DNA of 64,000 nucleotides, taken from NCBI RefSeq assembly GCF_023159225.1, contig NC_063161.1, positions 7,935,686-7,999,685 of the forward strand. Direction: 5' to 3'. This DNA is from Perognathus longimembris pacificus (lineage: Eukaryota; Chordata; Mammalia; Rodentia; Heteromyidae). The notes under the pieces were generated by a model. The model had not been told where the DNA came from and searched no databases. It saw only the letters and a program-made list of their open reading frames with translations. The translations under genes and the position numbers were made by a program. Numbering within the stretch: the first letter of the stretch is position 1; each line of letters opens with the position of its first letter. Shown here piece by piece: positions 1 through 10,891 of this stretch.

Positions 1-23
1 AGCCCGGCTACCATGAGACTCTT

Positions 24-225
24 GTTTGGTTTTTTGCCAGTCCTGGGGCTTGAACTCAGGGCGTGGGCACTGTCCCTAGCTTCGTTTTGCTCAAGGCTAG
101 CACTCTACCACTAGAGCCACAGCGCCACTTCCGGCTGTTTTCTATATATGTGGTGCTGAGGAGTCGAACCCAGGGCTTCATGTATACGAGGTGAGCACTT
201 TACTGCTAGGCCACATTCCCAGCCC
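24..225 (-). mobile_element. IDL-Geo type SINE, nested in an older SINE
   Basis: Dimer: ID/tRNA-Ala-like monomer (GGGAATGTGGCCTAGCAGTA on the minus strand) joined to a Geo-type monomer (AAGTGGCGCTGTGGCTCTAG with box B GAGTTCAAGCCCC), then an A-rich tail. Flanked by the 13-nt duplication CCATGAGACTCTT at 11-23 and 226-238. The host sequence on both sides is itself part of a B1-Geo SINE. Confidence 0.85.
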
Positions 226-341
226 CCATGAGACTCTTAACCACCAAAAAAGATGGATTTGGAGCTGTAGCTCAAGTGGTAGAGTGCCGGCCTTGAGTGG
301 AAAAAAGCTATAAGGGACAGCATCCTGAGTTCAGCCATAGT

Positions 342-343
<2 letters not shown>
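226..343 (+). mobile_element. 3' part of B1-Geo SINE interrupted by IDL-Geo
   Basis: Continues from 1-23 as GAGACTCTTAACCACCAAAA, then GGAGCTGTAGCTCAAGTGG and a degenerate CTGAGTTCAG box B, running into a (CA)n tail at 344-389. Confidence 0.75.

Positions 344-389
<46 letters not shown>
344..389. repeat. (CA)n microsatellite
   Basis: About 23 dinucleotide units at the 3' end of a SINE. Confidence 0.97.
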
Positions 390-393
<4 letters not shown>

Positions 394-470
394 TGGAGTT
401 GACGGTTTTGAGCCAGTTCCTGGCTGGGGTTCACAGACAGGAGGCACTAAATGGAGGCTGGGAAGTCAGC

Positions 471-676
471 TTTTTTTTTTTTTTGGCCAGTCCTGGGCCT
501 TGGACTCAGGGCCTGAGCACTGTCCCTGGCTTCTTCCCGCTCAAGGCTAGCACTCTACCACTTGAGCCACAGCGCTCCTTCTGGCCGTTTTCTGTATATG
601 TGGTGCTGGGGAATCGAACCTAGGGCCTCGTGTATTCGAGGCAGGCACTCTTGCCACTAGGCTATATCCCCAGCCC
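471..676 (-). mobile_element. Young IDL-Geo SINE with 14-nt duplication
   Basis: Complete dimer with an A tail (T run at 471-484 on plus). Flanked by GGAAGTCAGCTTTT at 461-474 and 677-690. Nearly identical to the copy at 16,295-16,492, which points to recent activity. Confidence 0.92.
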
Positions 677-690
677 GGAAGTCAGCTTTT

Positions 691-3189
691 GAGACCCAAA
701 CTCCGCACTCTCCAAATAGCTTTCCCCCAATAATGTGAAAAACCCCACACATAGAATCCTCCACCTTGGGAGACGGCCCAGAGAGGGCCAGCAAGGACTT
801 GCGCATGGCCATGCGGCTGCAAATCAGGGGCAGAGCAGAGACACCCAGCCCCGAATCTTGGTCCTTTCCCTCTCCCGTCAGTTCTGGATAGGAAGGGTGG
901 GTGCTGAGGGTTTCCTGGCTCCCCTCCTCCTCTCAGACTTTGGCCCCACACCGATAGGTGTCCGATGTCCAGCCGGGCCCCTGCGGGCTGTGTGAACTTG
1001 GCGGTGTCGCCTGTGTCGCCGTGGCCCCGGGCGGGCCTCCCTGGCCCCTGCCCGTGTGTGAGACTCGTGCCTGCCGCCCTGGGCTGGAATTCCAGGTCTA
1101 TCTCTCCAGACGGCGCCCGTTGGGGGAGAGCGCTCTCTGGACCCGAGCCGCCTCCCGGCCCACTGGCCACCTGTCGCCGCCTTCCAGCCTCAGTTCTCTG
1201 CTGGGAGGCTGGGCAGCTCCCAGCTCCCCCCCCTCCCGCCCCCCCGGGAAGCAACAGCAGCTTCTCACCAGGGTGTCTGGCTTTGGGGGGGGGGAAGTGT
1301 CTCTGCCTGTCTTCACTGTGGGGTGCTCTTGGGGATGGAGAGGAACCATGGGAAGAGGGGATTGCCAGCTAAGCCCACTTAGGAGTAGGCGGTGCGGGCC
1401 TGTTGCAGACTTCCTGGGGGGTGGGGGGGGGCTGGCCCGAGGTCACCCCACCACGGGGAGTCGGAGGCCTGCAGGGGCGCCTGTCTCCCTCCTGGGCAGC
1501 CTCCGGGGGAAGGGGCTTGGTCCTTTGCCCGCTGTTGATGGGCAGGGGACAGGGGCCACACAGGACGGGGGCGGGGGGGTGGGGGGTGCCCTGCCCTGGG
1601 GCACTGCCGAGGACAGCGGGCCTGTTCAACATGGGCCCTCAGTGCAAGGAGGACCAGGGCCAGTTTGCATCTGGCCTCTCGGGGCCGCCCAAGCAGGCTG
1701 CTGGGGGGGGGGGGGCGGCTTGTGGCTCCTCTCTTCCCGTCCTCCCTGCAGGTCCATTTGCACGCCCCCCATCTCTCTGGAGAAGGAAACGGAGGAGCAC
1801 CCAGTTCAACCCGAGAGGAGCATGCCAGGCTTCACCCAGGCTTACTGCACTGCCAGCAGCCAGCGTGGGCCTGGGGAGACAAGCCAGCCCCCCATCTGAG
1901 GAGGGGGAGGGGGAGGGGTGGGGAAGGAGCCCCCAGGCCGGTTCACGTCACTCTAACCCTTAGGGGGTCTTTTCTGATCGGGCCTGGGTGGGACGCCTCT
2001 GCAGATCCCACCCCCAGCGCGCTGACCGGGGGCACCGAGGGCACCGGGGGGCAGGGGGGGCCGGGCCCCAGCGACCCTCCCAGGCAGTGGGAACAGCGCA
2101 GAGGCAACTGACGAACCTAGAAGAAGAACCGGAGAGCGGTCTGGGAGGGGGTTGGGCTGGGCCGGGGGGGGGGGGGGGGCTGGCAGCAGCCAGTGAGAGA
2201 AAGGGGGGGGTGCTATGGAGCCAGGAGAAAACGTGAGAAGAGGGAGGGCTGGGGGGGGAGGTGACGGGGCTGGGTGGGGGGGGGAGGGGGAGGACCTGGG
2301 ACGTGCTGCCCAGTGCCCACCCTGGCACAGGGAGCCGAGAGAGGTGCCAGCCGGCGGGGGCAGAGCTGGGGGAGCAGTAGAGCTCCTGGGAAGTTTCCGG
2401 AAACTTCCTGGTGGGTCTCTGCAGGGATCCTCAAGACACGTGGTCCAGGTCCACGTGTGATTTTTGAGGTCTGTGTGGCAGATGTTCGTGCTTGGTGTAC
2501 GCACTGGGATTCCCCGTGCGTTTACGCGTTTCCATGGTTGGGAGGTGCCTGAGCGACGCCCCGTGCCCCCAAAGAGGAGAGATTTCCAGAACCAGGGCCG
2601 GCCTTGCGGTCGGCTCTCTGGATGGGTCCCCTGTCTGAGAAGTCCTGCCACACCCACGGAGGCCTGGCAGGAAGTTGGGCCCAGGAGGCCGGGGGGGGGG
2701 CGGGGGAGTTCTGGGCTGACCCCAGTCCTGAGCCCGCCTTCACCCCTCTGAGACACAGTCCCCGCTCTGTCACCCAGGCTGGCCTTGAACTCTCCACCTC
2801 CCCACCTCAGCCTCCCAGGTCTCGAGGGGCCCTTGTGTTCTGGTTCCAGCCCCGAGGAGGGGTAGCTTGGGAGAGAGGAACTGATTGAAATGTACTCTTC
2901 GTTTTCAGGAAATGAACGTCCCCGATTGGAGAGCGTGGTGGTGGCAATTAGCGTTGAGTCTCGGGAGAATTCAACGCCGGGAGACGGTACCCGGGCTGGG
3001 GAGGGTGCCTGCCCGGGGCTGATTAGGGGCCCCGCTTCCTGCTGGGGTGCCCGCCCCTCCCCTCCCTTCCTCCACACAGGTGACATAGGGTTACAGTCAC
3101 CCCCGCTCTGTCCTGGGGAGCCACGGGCAGGCCTAGGAGGAGGCAGCCAGGGAGGGCGAGGTGGCCCAGCACCGTCCTTCATGGGTTCC
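691..3189. other. Intergenic, no gene recognised
   Basis: GC-rich with many G runs of 8-16 nt (for example 1,281-1,290, 1,685-1,700, 2,161-2,180). CpG is moderately raised at 955-1,250. A 436-residue minus-strand reading frame at 1,953-3,263 is compositionally biased (P, G, S, R) and resembles no family I know. Confidence 0.6.
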
Positions 3190-3345
3190 CTTTGAAGCCT
3201 CCCACCTTTGGGTTCGAATCCTGGCCCTGCCATTCCCGAACTGTGCGGCCTTGGGAAATTCACTCAACTCCCCAACAGGAAGCTTGCACCTCTCTAACAG
3301 GAAGCTGGGCCGTGTCTGTAAATGGCACATAGTAGGTCCTCATGC
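3190..3345 (+). mobile_element. MIR SINE, ancient
   Basis: TGGGTTCGAATCCTGGCCCT, TGTGCGGCCTTGGGAAATTC and TGTAAATGGCACATAGTAGG follow MIR core and 3' order. Confidence 0.75.
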
Positions 3346-3569
3346 AAGGGGAGGTAAGGAAGGCTCTGTCAGGGTAGAGCTCAGTGGCATGCTGGGAGCT
3401 GGTGGCATGGGCCTTCTGCCTCCTCCCTGAGGAGAGGGGACAGCCCAGGTACCGAGGCCTAGCAGAGAAGGGCCGGGGTCCAGGCTCCCGTCTACTGAGT
3501 ACCCCGGCCCGGGCAAGCAAGGCTGGCTACCCTGTCTCATTGCTGGTGGCCGTTCCACAAGGCTCAGAC

Positions 3570-3612
3570 AATGGATCCCATTTTCCAGGCAGAGAAACTG
3601 AGGCTCCTAGAG
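3570..3612 (-). mobile_element. MIR fragment
   Basis: CCCATTTTCCAGGCAGAGAA then ACTGAGGC is the reverse of the MIR 3' core. Confidence 0.55.
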
Positions 3613-4028
3613 GCTTCCTGGCTCCCTCCCCGGGGGTGGGGGTGGGGAGTGGGGTCATTGACTTGGGGCTGACAGGGAGCCAGGGCTCTGTCAGCTCTGG
3701 CCGTTCTGCGGGCAAGGGGGGGGGGATGGGGGCAGGGACAGAGGCCGCAGCCGGTGTGTGCAGGTGGGCAGGCGGGGTGGGGTGGGGGAGCGGGTCCATA
3801 GATCTTGGCTCATAGCCCCTGGAGGGCCTGGCAGGAAGGGCACAGGCGGTGCCAGGCACCGATTTGATGGGATGACAGGAGCTGGCTGGGGTAGGGCCAG
3901 AACTCTCTGCCCCTCTCCCTTCCCTCTCGGGCCAAGGAGCAGGGGTTAGGAACGGACCCCGGACCCGGGATCGCTGTTCTGAGGGCTTTGATAACGTCAG
4001 TGATAATAAACCTTACACCAATCGAAGC

Positions 4029-4232
4029 GCCAGTGGCTCAGGCCTGCAATCCGAGCCACTCAGAAGGCCGAGAGCTGAGGACTGGAGTTCGGAGACAGCT
4101 GGGGCTTTATCTCCAAATAACCGCCCCAAAAGCTGCAAGTGGAGCCGTGGCTCAGGTGGTCGAGCTCTAGCCTGGAGCAGGACAAGCTAAAAGACAGTGC
4201 CCCAAGCCCTGAGTTCAAGATGCAGGACCAAC
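4029..4232 (+). mobile_element. B1-Geo SINE
   Basis: B1/7SL-like left half (CAGTGGCTCAGGCCTGCAAT) followed by the Geo-type right half (GTGGAGCCGTGGCTCAGGTG ... CCTGAGTTCAAG). Confidence 0.8.
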
Positions 4233-4434
4233 ACGCGTGCACGCACCCCAAGATGAACGCCCGTCTTTGGTGGGGGACGCCAAGGTTTCGGGTGCTCAGG
4301 CTACTCCGGCCTCCTTCCCCTCCTTCCCGCCCGCCCGGCGCCGCCCGCCTGGCAGTCCTAGGTGAGGGACCTGCACAGCCAGGCCTGAGTGGGTGGCTAG
4401 GTGCTGCTAGCTCAGCCAACAAGTGCCGGCCTCT

Positions 4435-4475
4435 GATTGGAAGCTGGTTTCCATGGCGACCGATTGATTGCAGCG
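4435..4475 (+). promoter_or_regulatory. X-box (RFX-like) next to CCAAT boxes
   Basis: GTTTCCATGGCGAC at 4,447-4,460 matches the RFX X-box consensus GTHNYYATRRNAAC at 13 of 14 positions. A GATTGG lies 6 nt upstream and CGATTGATTG follows. Confidence 0.45.
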
Positions 4476-4860
4476 CTGCAGACTCAAGGGGAATGAGCAA
4501 TGGGCTTTTTCCCCAAGCTGGCAGCCAGCTCTGCCCTGGGTGGGAGGCCACAGCAGTGGGGACACCTGTGTCTGGGGGCCCTGTGGGGCGGTGGGGGGGA
4601 GGCACCTCCTCCGTGCGCCTAGTCCCGGAGCTGCTGTTGGACACCTGCTGTGTACCGAGCTACCAATGGAGCAGGAGGGGGGGTCTCGCATTCATGAAGC
4701 ACCTGCTGTATGAAGATCAGAGCCAAGTCCCACCAAGCCTGGGAGCGTAGCCGCTGGGCGAGGGGTGGGGTACCCCTGGTGTCTGGGAGGACCACTCCTA
4801 GAGGCCCCCCAACACTATGATACCAGCTGGGAGGGAGGGGGCAGGGCTGGGGCGGGGTCT

Positions 4861-4940
4861 GGCAAGCCTAGGGGAGGGGCTAGGGCGGGGCCGGCAAGGC
4901 TGGGGGAGGGGCTAGGGTGGGGCCCGGCAAGGCTGGCTTG
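4861..4940 (+). repeat. Minisatellite, 32-33-nt unit
   Basis: GGCAAGGCTGGGGGAGGGGC-type units start at 4,861, 4,893 and 4,926 (the last partial). Confidence 0.85.
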
Positions 4941-5641
4941 GATGATGGAATATTGGGGGGCAGGGGTACACCCAAGGTAGGAGGAGCAGGGCCCAGGGCT
5001 GTGGTGGAGGCTCCCTGGCTGGTTAGTCCCCCGGTCTGCTCCTCACTCCCCCTGACCCCTCCAACCTCATCCCCACCGTCCCTGCCTCCTGTTGGACCCA
5101 GTGAGTCTCTCTTCCCCCCCTTTTCCCCACAGTGATCTCATCTTCCAAAGGAAAGCATAGTGGTGGGGGGGGAGGCCCAGAAAGCCGGCCTCCCCCTTTC
5201 TCCCTGCCTGGTGGCAGCCTCTGCCCACTCGCCTTGGTCCCAGCCTCCCCTCCCGGGCCTCCCTTCCCCGGCTGGGCTCCTTGGGTCCTGGCCTCATTGT
5301 TATTCTGCCCACAGCCACCTCAGCCGCACGCTGGCTGCAGGCAGTGTCGGGTGAAGGAGAGACAGAGAGGCTGAGGGGCTGGGCTGCAGGTCTGGGGTGG
5401 CTCCCCAGTGTGTGTGTCCCCCCCCCTCCCGGCCCCCACGGAGGCCACCCAGAGCCTGCCCTGCCCCGGTCCCTCGGAGGACACAGGGCCCAGCAGAGCT
5501 CTTCATCAAGGGGGGGGGGGGTGTCTGGAAAGTTCTAGAGCTGGGGCCCGCGTCAGGGTGGCAGGACGCAGGGATGGGCAGAGTCTTCTGGAAACAGATT
5601 CCGGCAGAGGGAGCTGCGTGGGCAGCCACCCGAAGGCTAGG

Positions 5642-5755
5642 TCCCCTCAGTCATGTGGGGGGTCTCTCTCCGTCACGTGGGGTTCCTCGGTCATGTGTGT
5701 GTGGGGGGGGTCCCCTCAGTCACACGGGGGGGGGGCCCTCCGTCACGTGGGCAGA
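5642..5755 (+). repeat. Short array of TCAGTCACGTGGGG-like units
   Basis: CAGTCATGTGGGG, CGTCACGTGGGG, GGTCATGTG, CAGTCACACGGGG and CGTCACGTGGG occur in succession; two carry a full CACGTG. Confidence 0.75.
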
Positions 5756-6164
5756 GAGCACGGAGGGGAAAGGCTTCCAGGACGGTGGGTGCTGAGCTCC
5801 AGGAGCTTGGCGCAGATCTGCCGGCTGCCCCCCCACCCCTCACCGGCGGAGACTTCTCCGGGGGGGGGGGGGAGAGCGAGGCTCAGGGCCTTCTGCCCTT
5901 GTCCCCCAGCTCGGCGGGGCGGGGGGTGGGGGCGGCGGGGACCCCTGGGGGCTGGAAAGGGCCAGGCAGTAGGCATTTGTACTTTTTCGGGCCACAACAG
6001 CCTGCGGACAGGACACTCAGCTTGGCAGGGTGGTGAGGAAGTCACAGAAAGTGCTAGAAATAAACGGGCACTGTTGCGTCCGGGCAAAACGGTGGAGATG
6101 AGGCTTGGAAGTGGAGCGGTGGCTCAGTCAGCACCAGACACCAAAACAACCACGCCAACTAGCC

Positions 6165-6360
6165 GGACACCCGCGGCTCTCGCCTGGACTCCCCGCTCCT
6201 CCGGAGGCTGAGATCTGAGGATGACAGTTCAAAGCCAGGCTGGGCGGGAAAGTCCACGAGACGCTGATCTCTAATGAACCACCAGAAACAAACGTTGGAA
6301 GTGGCTCGAGTAGCAGAGTGCCAGCCTTGAGCAGGGGAAAAGCCAAATGAGAACCCGAGT
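6165..6360 (+). mobile_element. B1-Geo SINE, degenerate
   Basis: CGGAGGCTGAGATCTGAGG and TTCAAAGCCAGGCTGGGCGG identify the B1-like half. GGAAGTGGCTCGAGTAGCAG and CCAGCCTTGAGCAGG mark the Geo half. Confidence 0.75.
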
Positions 6361-7051
6361 CCTTCCCTCCCCTCCCCCCCCCCCCCCCCCCCCCGCCTCT
6401 CCGGAGAGGGCAGAGCTGTGGATGGGGGCGGGACCCTGGGGAGGAGGTGGGGGGCGGGGAAAGGAGGCAAAGGGACCGGGGGAGTCCTGATGTGGCAGAG
6501 AGAACAAATCCCCACGCCAAGCCATCGCGTGGCGATAATTCATTCCTACTCCGCTCTGAAAAGGAAGTTTTAATAAATGCAATTCCATTCAAATGAACAA
6601 ATATTTTAAAACACGAAGTTATTTAATCTACCGCTGAATAATGATCACTATCTTTACCCAGTCTCCACACGCCTGGCAGTCCTTTCCAAGCCGAGGCGCG
6701 CCAGCGAGCCTCCCTCCTCCTTCCCCGATGGGAATCGGAGGCTCAGGAGAGGAGGGCCAGGGCCCCCGTCTGTCACCCCGCTACCACTCGGCCAATCTGT
6801 TCTCAGAGCCGTGGTGGGGGCCCCCCAGTGCCGGCCTGACCTGGGACTCCGCTAGAAAGGCGTCCGGGAGCTTCCCCACCACGGGCAGCCATGGGAAAGC
6901 CCTGGGGGGGGGGGCAGGTTCTGCTCATGTAAAGACACGTAAAGGCCGTGGATTTACAAACACCAAGAACCGGGTGCAATCTAGCCGTCCGGCGCCAGGG
7001 CCGGGGGGGGGTGGGGGGGGAGAAAACCGAACTCATCGACAAGCTGCTGAC

Positions 7052-7280
7052 CTGTGCCGGTCCTGAGGCTTGAACTCGGGGCCTGGGTGTGCTGTTCCCG
7101 AGCCTTTGCGCTCAAGGCTGGCGCGCTACCCGCCACCTGAGCCGCGGCTCCACGTTTGGCTCTTGGGGTGGTTCATTGGAGGTGAGAGTCTCACGGACTT
7201 TGCTACCCGGGATGGATTTGAACCAGGATCCTCAGGTCTCTGCCTCCTGTGTAGCTGGGATGACAGCTGTGTGATGTGCG
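7052..7280 (-). mobile_element. B1-Geo SINE
   Basis: Plus strand reads GGTCCTGAGGCTTGAACTCG, then GCTCAAGGCTGGCGCGC (Geo half) and TCCTGTGTAGCTGGGATGAC (B1 half). Confidence 0.8.
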
Positions 7281-8287
7281 GTTCAGGAGGTATATAGGAC
7301 AAGAGCGACCCACCTCTGCGCTGTCCCCCTAGGGAAATGCCCCCCTCTGTCCTCAGTCACCCGAGTGTAACTGCCATTAGTGTTGCACACTCAGTGTTAG
7401 CGTTGCACACCGGTGTTCTGTCCTCCCCCCTTGCTGGGCCGGTGAGTGGAGTCTGTGCATGTGCATTGTTCTGACCTGTGGCCTGTGAACAGAGGTGGAT
7501 GTCCTGTCCAGGCACCTCTGCCGGCAGCCCGTGCCAGGATGGCACTGTCGCCGAGTATCTGTGACAAGCAGACCCCCCCCCCCCACTCCCTCAGCAACCC
7601 ACTGTGGGGACAGGGTGAGCAAGACACAATTCCTTGTTGTAGGGGATCCGGGCTTATTTGTTACTGCAGCATGCCTTAACCTGCCCTGACTGATACATGC
7701 TGGCTGGTCTCCGGCACAAAGCCGTGCGTTCCATGTCCTTACAGATGTGTATTACAAAATCATTTTTGTGGCGCAAACGTCGGCCTGCTGTGGGCTGTTT
7801 GTGGGCTCCGCCTGGGGGTGGGAGGAGAGAAGAGGGCAGGGAGAGGGCTGGGGAGTGGTCAGCACCGAGGAGCCTCTGCCTCCCACCCGGCTCCTCACTC
7901 CGCCATCAGACTCTGGGCAAGCCCCTCCCTCTCCCAGCTCCCACTTCCTGTTTCCTCCCTGAGCAAAGCCGGCCAGGAGGAGGATGCGGAAAGGAGGTGA
8001 AGAACCAGGCAGACGCAGAGGCCGGACAGGGCTCCTGGCCTTCGGCGGGGGGGGGGGGGGGGGGGCGGAGGGCAGCCACAGGAGCCCTCAGGGCTCCAAA
8101 CGCCGAGGCCCTCGGGGGCCCCTGGGGCTCTGGCCTGTGCTTCTCGGAACCCGGAGTCTTAGGGGGCTGGAAGGCGGTGTGCCGGCCAGGGGCCCGCCCC
8201 GAGTGGGCCGCTGCGGGATTGGCAGCGCGCGGGTCAGGACACGGGGGCCGTCGGGGTGGGGACCGGCAGGGCTGCCTGCTGGGGGAG

Positions 8288-8392
8288 GTAGGGCATGCCT
8301 GGAATCCCGACCCTGAGGGTGCTGAGACAGGCGATCGCCAGACCAAGGCCCACCAGGCTCCGGAGTGAGACCCTGTCTCAGAACAAAACGCC
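8288..8392 (+). mobile_element. B1-like SINE monomer
   Basis: GCATGCCTGGAATCCCGACC ... GGTGCTGAGACAGGCG ... GAGTGAGACCCTGTCTCAGA then an A-rich end. This is a B1/Alu-type monomer without the Geo half. Confidence 0.65.
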
Positions 8393-9235
8393 CTACTCAC
8401 CCCGGTCTCTCCCCGCCTCGCCCCTACCCTCAGCTCCCTCCTTGCCCCATGCAGAGGTGGCCAGGCTCCTCCAAGCCGCTGGCAGTGCCCAGAGGCGGAG
8501 GCCCGTCTCCATGTCTTTGATGCTCGCACTTGCGAACCCCCGGGGATCCAACGCCTGAGTCATCTCTGCGCCAGCAAACATATTTAGCTTCCTTCCTCGG
8601 CCTTCATAAATCAATCTGCCCAGGCCTCTCACACCTGCCTCTGCCCCCCCCCCCCCCACCGGGGCTGCCTATCCCGACTCCTGGCATCCGGGCCCAGGGC
8701 CCCTCTGCCAGTGCCGGGCCCCAGGCCTCCCCGGTACTTGGCTTGCTCCCCCCAGACCCTCGGGGCAGGCCGGGCCCGCGGATCCTTGCCTCCTGCCTGG
8801 CTAGCCTCCACTCTGCCTGCTTCCCGGAGCCACTAGAGCTGGGCTGAGCAAATGTAGGGGCGACAGCACAGCCTGGTGCGCCTCCAGACCTGGGCTCCCC
8901 CAACCCAAGACCCACCTTGGGGGAGGGGGTGGGGGTCCTAGACATTTCCTACATCCCTGTTCCGTCTCCTCCTGGCCCTATCCGGCTGGGCAACCCAGGC
9001 CTGTACTGGGCCTGTTTCCCATGGCGTCCCTTCCAAGAAGCATCCTGATATCTCCCTCCCCCCTCCACGCATCTCCCGCCCTCCACGTATCCCCCCCCCC
9101 CCCCCCCGCAGCTCCAGTCAGCTTTGTCTCTCTGGCAGAACCTCTCCACAGTCAGCCCTTGGAGGACGCTGCCCGTGACCACGACGGCTCGTAAGGTTAC
9201 CCCCAGAAGCCCCAGTCCTAAGCACTGCGCACATA

Positions 9236-9241
9236 TTTAAT
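9236..9241 (-). terminator. CYTH4: Possible CYTH4 poly(A) signal (ATTAAA)
   Basis: ATTAAA on the minus strand about 1.6 kb after the stop codon. No AATAAA was found on this strand between here and the stop codon. It sits at the edge of a MIR-like element, so it may be coincidental. Confidence 0.25.
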
Positions 9242-9335
9242 TATTCCTATTTACAGACGGGAACTCCGAACACGTGCTTAAGACACGGCATAGGGTGAGG
9301 ATTTGAACCCACGCCTCCCACAGGAAGTTGCTTCC
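9236..9335 (-). mobile_element. MIR fragment
   Basis: TTATTCCTATTTACAGACGG and AGGATTTGAACCCACGCC match reversed MIR. Confidence 0.65.
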
Positions 9336-9939
9336 GGGGTGTCCCTGCCTGAGACGGGCTCCCCCCCACCCACCCCCCTTGGCGTCCAAGGCCCTGCTGG
9401 GCTGCTTGAGGCTGAGCAGGAGGCTCCAAGCTGGACGCGGGAGCCTCAGCCCCTGCCAGCCCCCACCCCTTAGGAGTTTCCAACCACGTGTGCTTGGCGC
9501 CCCCTGCTGCCCGGAGCGAGGAGTGCAGGATGGCGGGAAGGAGGCCGAGGAGGCGGGGATTGGTGGTGGTGGTGGTGGTGGGGAGGGGGGGGCAGTTCTA
9601 GTGTCTGGGGCCCATGGACCCGATGGCGGCCGCCGCTCTGCCCGCTCCCTGCTCCTTAGCATGTCCTCTCAGCCCGACTGAAAGGCCGTGGCGCTTTGCC
9701 GGTTGGCATCGAGCTGGCGGACGCCACGCGTGCCCTCGAGCCCCGGGCATCTCTGCCGGCCTGGGCTCCAGGCAGGGAGGTTCTCCATACACATGACCGA
9801 GGACGCTATGGATCGAGAAGAGCGGTCCCGGGGTCCTGAGCCCAGCCAGCCCTCCGGGGCTTCGAGGGGAGGCCCCGGTGGCGGGATCTCAGGCTTGGGC
9901 CGGGCTAGGGAGCTGTGGAGGTGGCTTTGGTACCCTAGA

Positions 9940-10075
9940 TGCTGCAAGGCATCCTGGGATGCAGGAGCACTAGACTGCGAGCCCCAGGGAGACAGGGGGG
10001 CTCCGTCTGGTTCTGCCTGTGCCTGGCACCGTGCCTGGACCGGCAACTCTCTGTGGGCAGACAAGTAAAGGAAGG
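9940..10075 (+). mobile_element. L2 3'-end fragment
   Basis: AGACTGCGAGCCCCAGGGAG, GGTTCTGCCTGTGCC and GGCACCGTGCCTGG follow the order of the L2 3' terminus. Confidence 0.55.
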
Positions 10076-10818
10076 TCACCTAACCCAGCCCTCTGCCAGC
10101 GCTGGGGTCCAGCCCTCCAGAGACAGGAGGCCCGGCAGAGGAGCTGTGGGAGGGACCCCAAGCATGAGCCCCGTGTCACCGGCTGCCCTGGCTGCCGTCT
10201 CCAGGCTGGTGGCCGAGTTGCCGTCATAGCCCACGGGGGGGGGGGGGGCACCTGCTCCTCCGGCCCCAAACCAATCCCCTCCGGAGCAGAGCGGCCATGG
10301 CTGGCTCAGCCAGGCGGCTCCCGGCGGCGGCTGGAAGCGGTGCCGCAGAGCTGGCCTGGCCGAGACACTTCCAGGGCAGGCACTGCAGGTTGGCCCGAGC
10401 CAGGGAAGGTGTGAGGGAGTCGGGATGGAGCCGGAGCCCGGGGCTGCGGTGTCCCGGGGTCTCAGTCTGAGCGATGTGAAGGCTGCCCTGGGGTCTAGCC
10501 TCGGTCGGAGGATTTTGGGGGGCTGGCAGGGACATCGAGGCGGCAGGAGGAGCCCTGGGAAGCTGGGGTTGGGCTTGGGGCCGGCCCGGCCTCTGCGGGC
10601 CTCCTCGCTCCTCTCCGCCACGGTCCAGGCACCAGGGCCGCTCCGATGCTGCCCGGGGCCTTGCTCTGTCTTCAGTGCTCTCCAGGCTCCTGCCCTTTCT
10701 TCCTGCCTTCCCCGAGCCAGCTCCAGCGATGGGCCTGGGAGGTCTACGGTGGTGGGCAGGAGAGGAGGCCCTGGGGGGGGGCGGCACCCCCGGAGGCCCA
10801 AGGTCCCCTCCGGGAAGG

Positions 10819-10891
10819 TCACTGCTGGCTGGCGATCTTCTTCTTGCGGGCAGAGAGCAGGTGGTAGAAGGGAACGCGGGTGATGCTGGCG
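10819..10891 (-). CDS. CYTH4: CYTH4 exon 13, polybasic tail and stop
   Basis: Encodes [20 protein letters not shown] then SQQ and TGA. The basic tail is the cytohesin C-terminal polybasic helix, which contributes to autoinhibition and membrane binding. Confidence 0.96.

Larger units (their letters stand above)
4470..6099. other. Intergenic, GC-rich minisatellites, no gene
   Basis: Holds the short tandem array at 4,861-4,940 and the CACGTG-bearing array at 5,642-5,752. No exon-like coding segment was seen. Confidence 0.5.

Noticed and set aside
1953..3263. 436-residue minus-strand frame
   Set aside because: P/G/S/R-rich with no domain, no start context and no splice support; typical of GC-rich non-coding DNA.
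7650..7698. TTTGTTACTGCAGCATGCC ... CTGACTGATACA tail, with similar tails near 26,565 and 48,655
   Set aside because: Reminiscent of MLT1-type LTR ends, but too short and diverged to assign by eye; a repeat-library search would decide.
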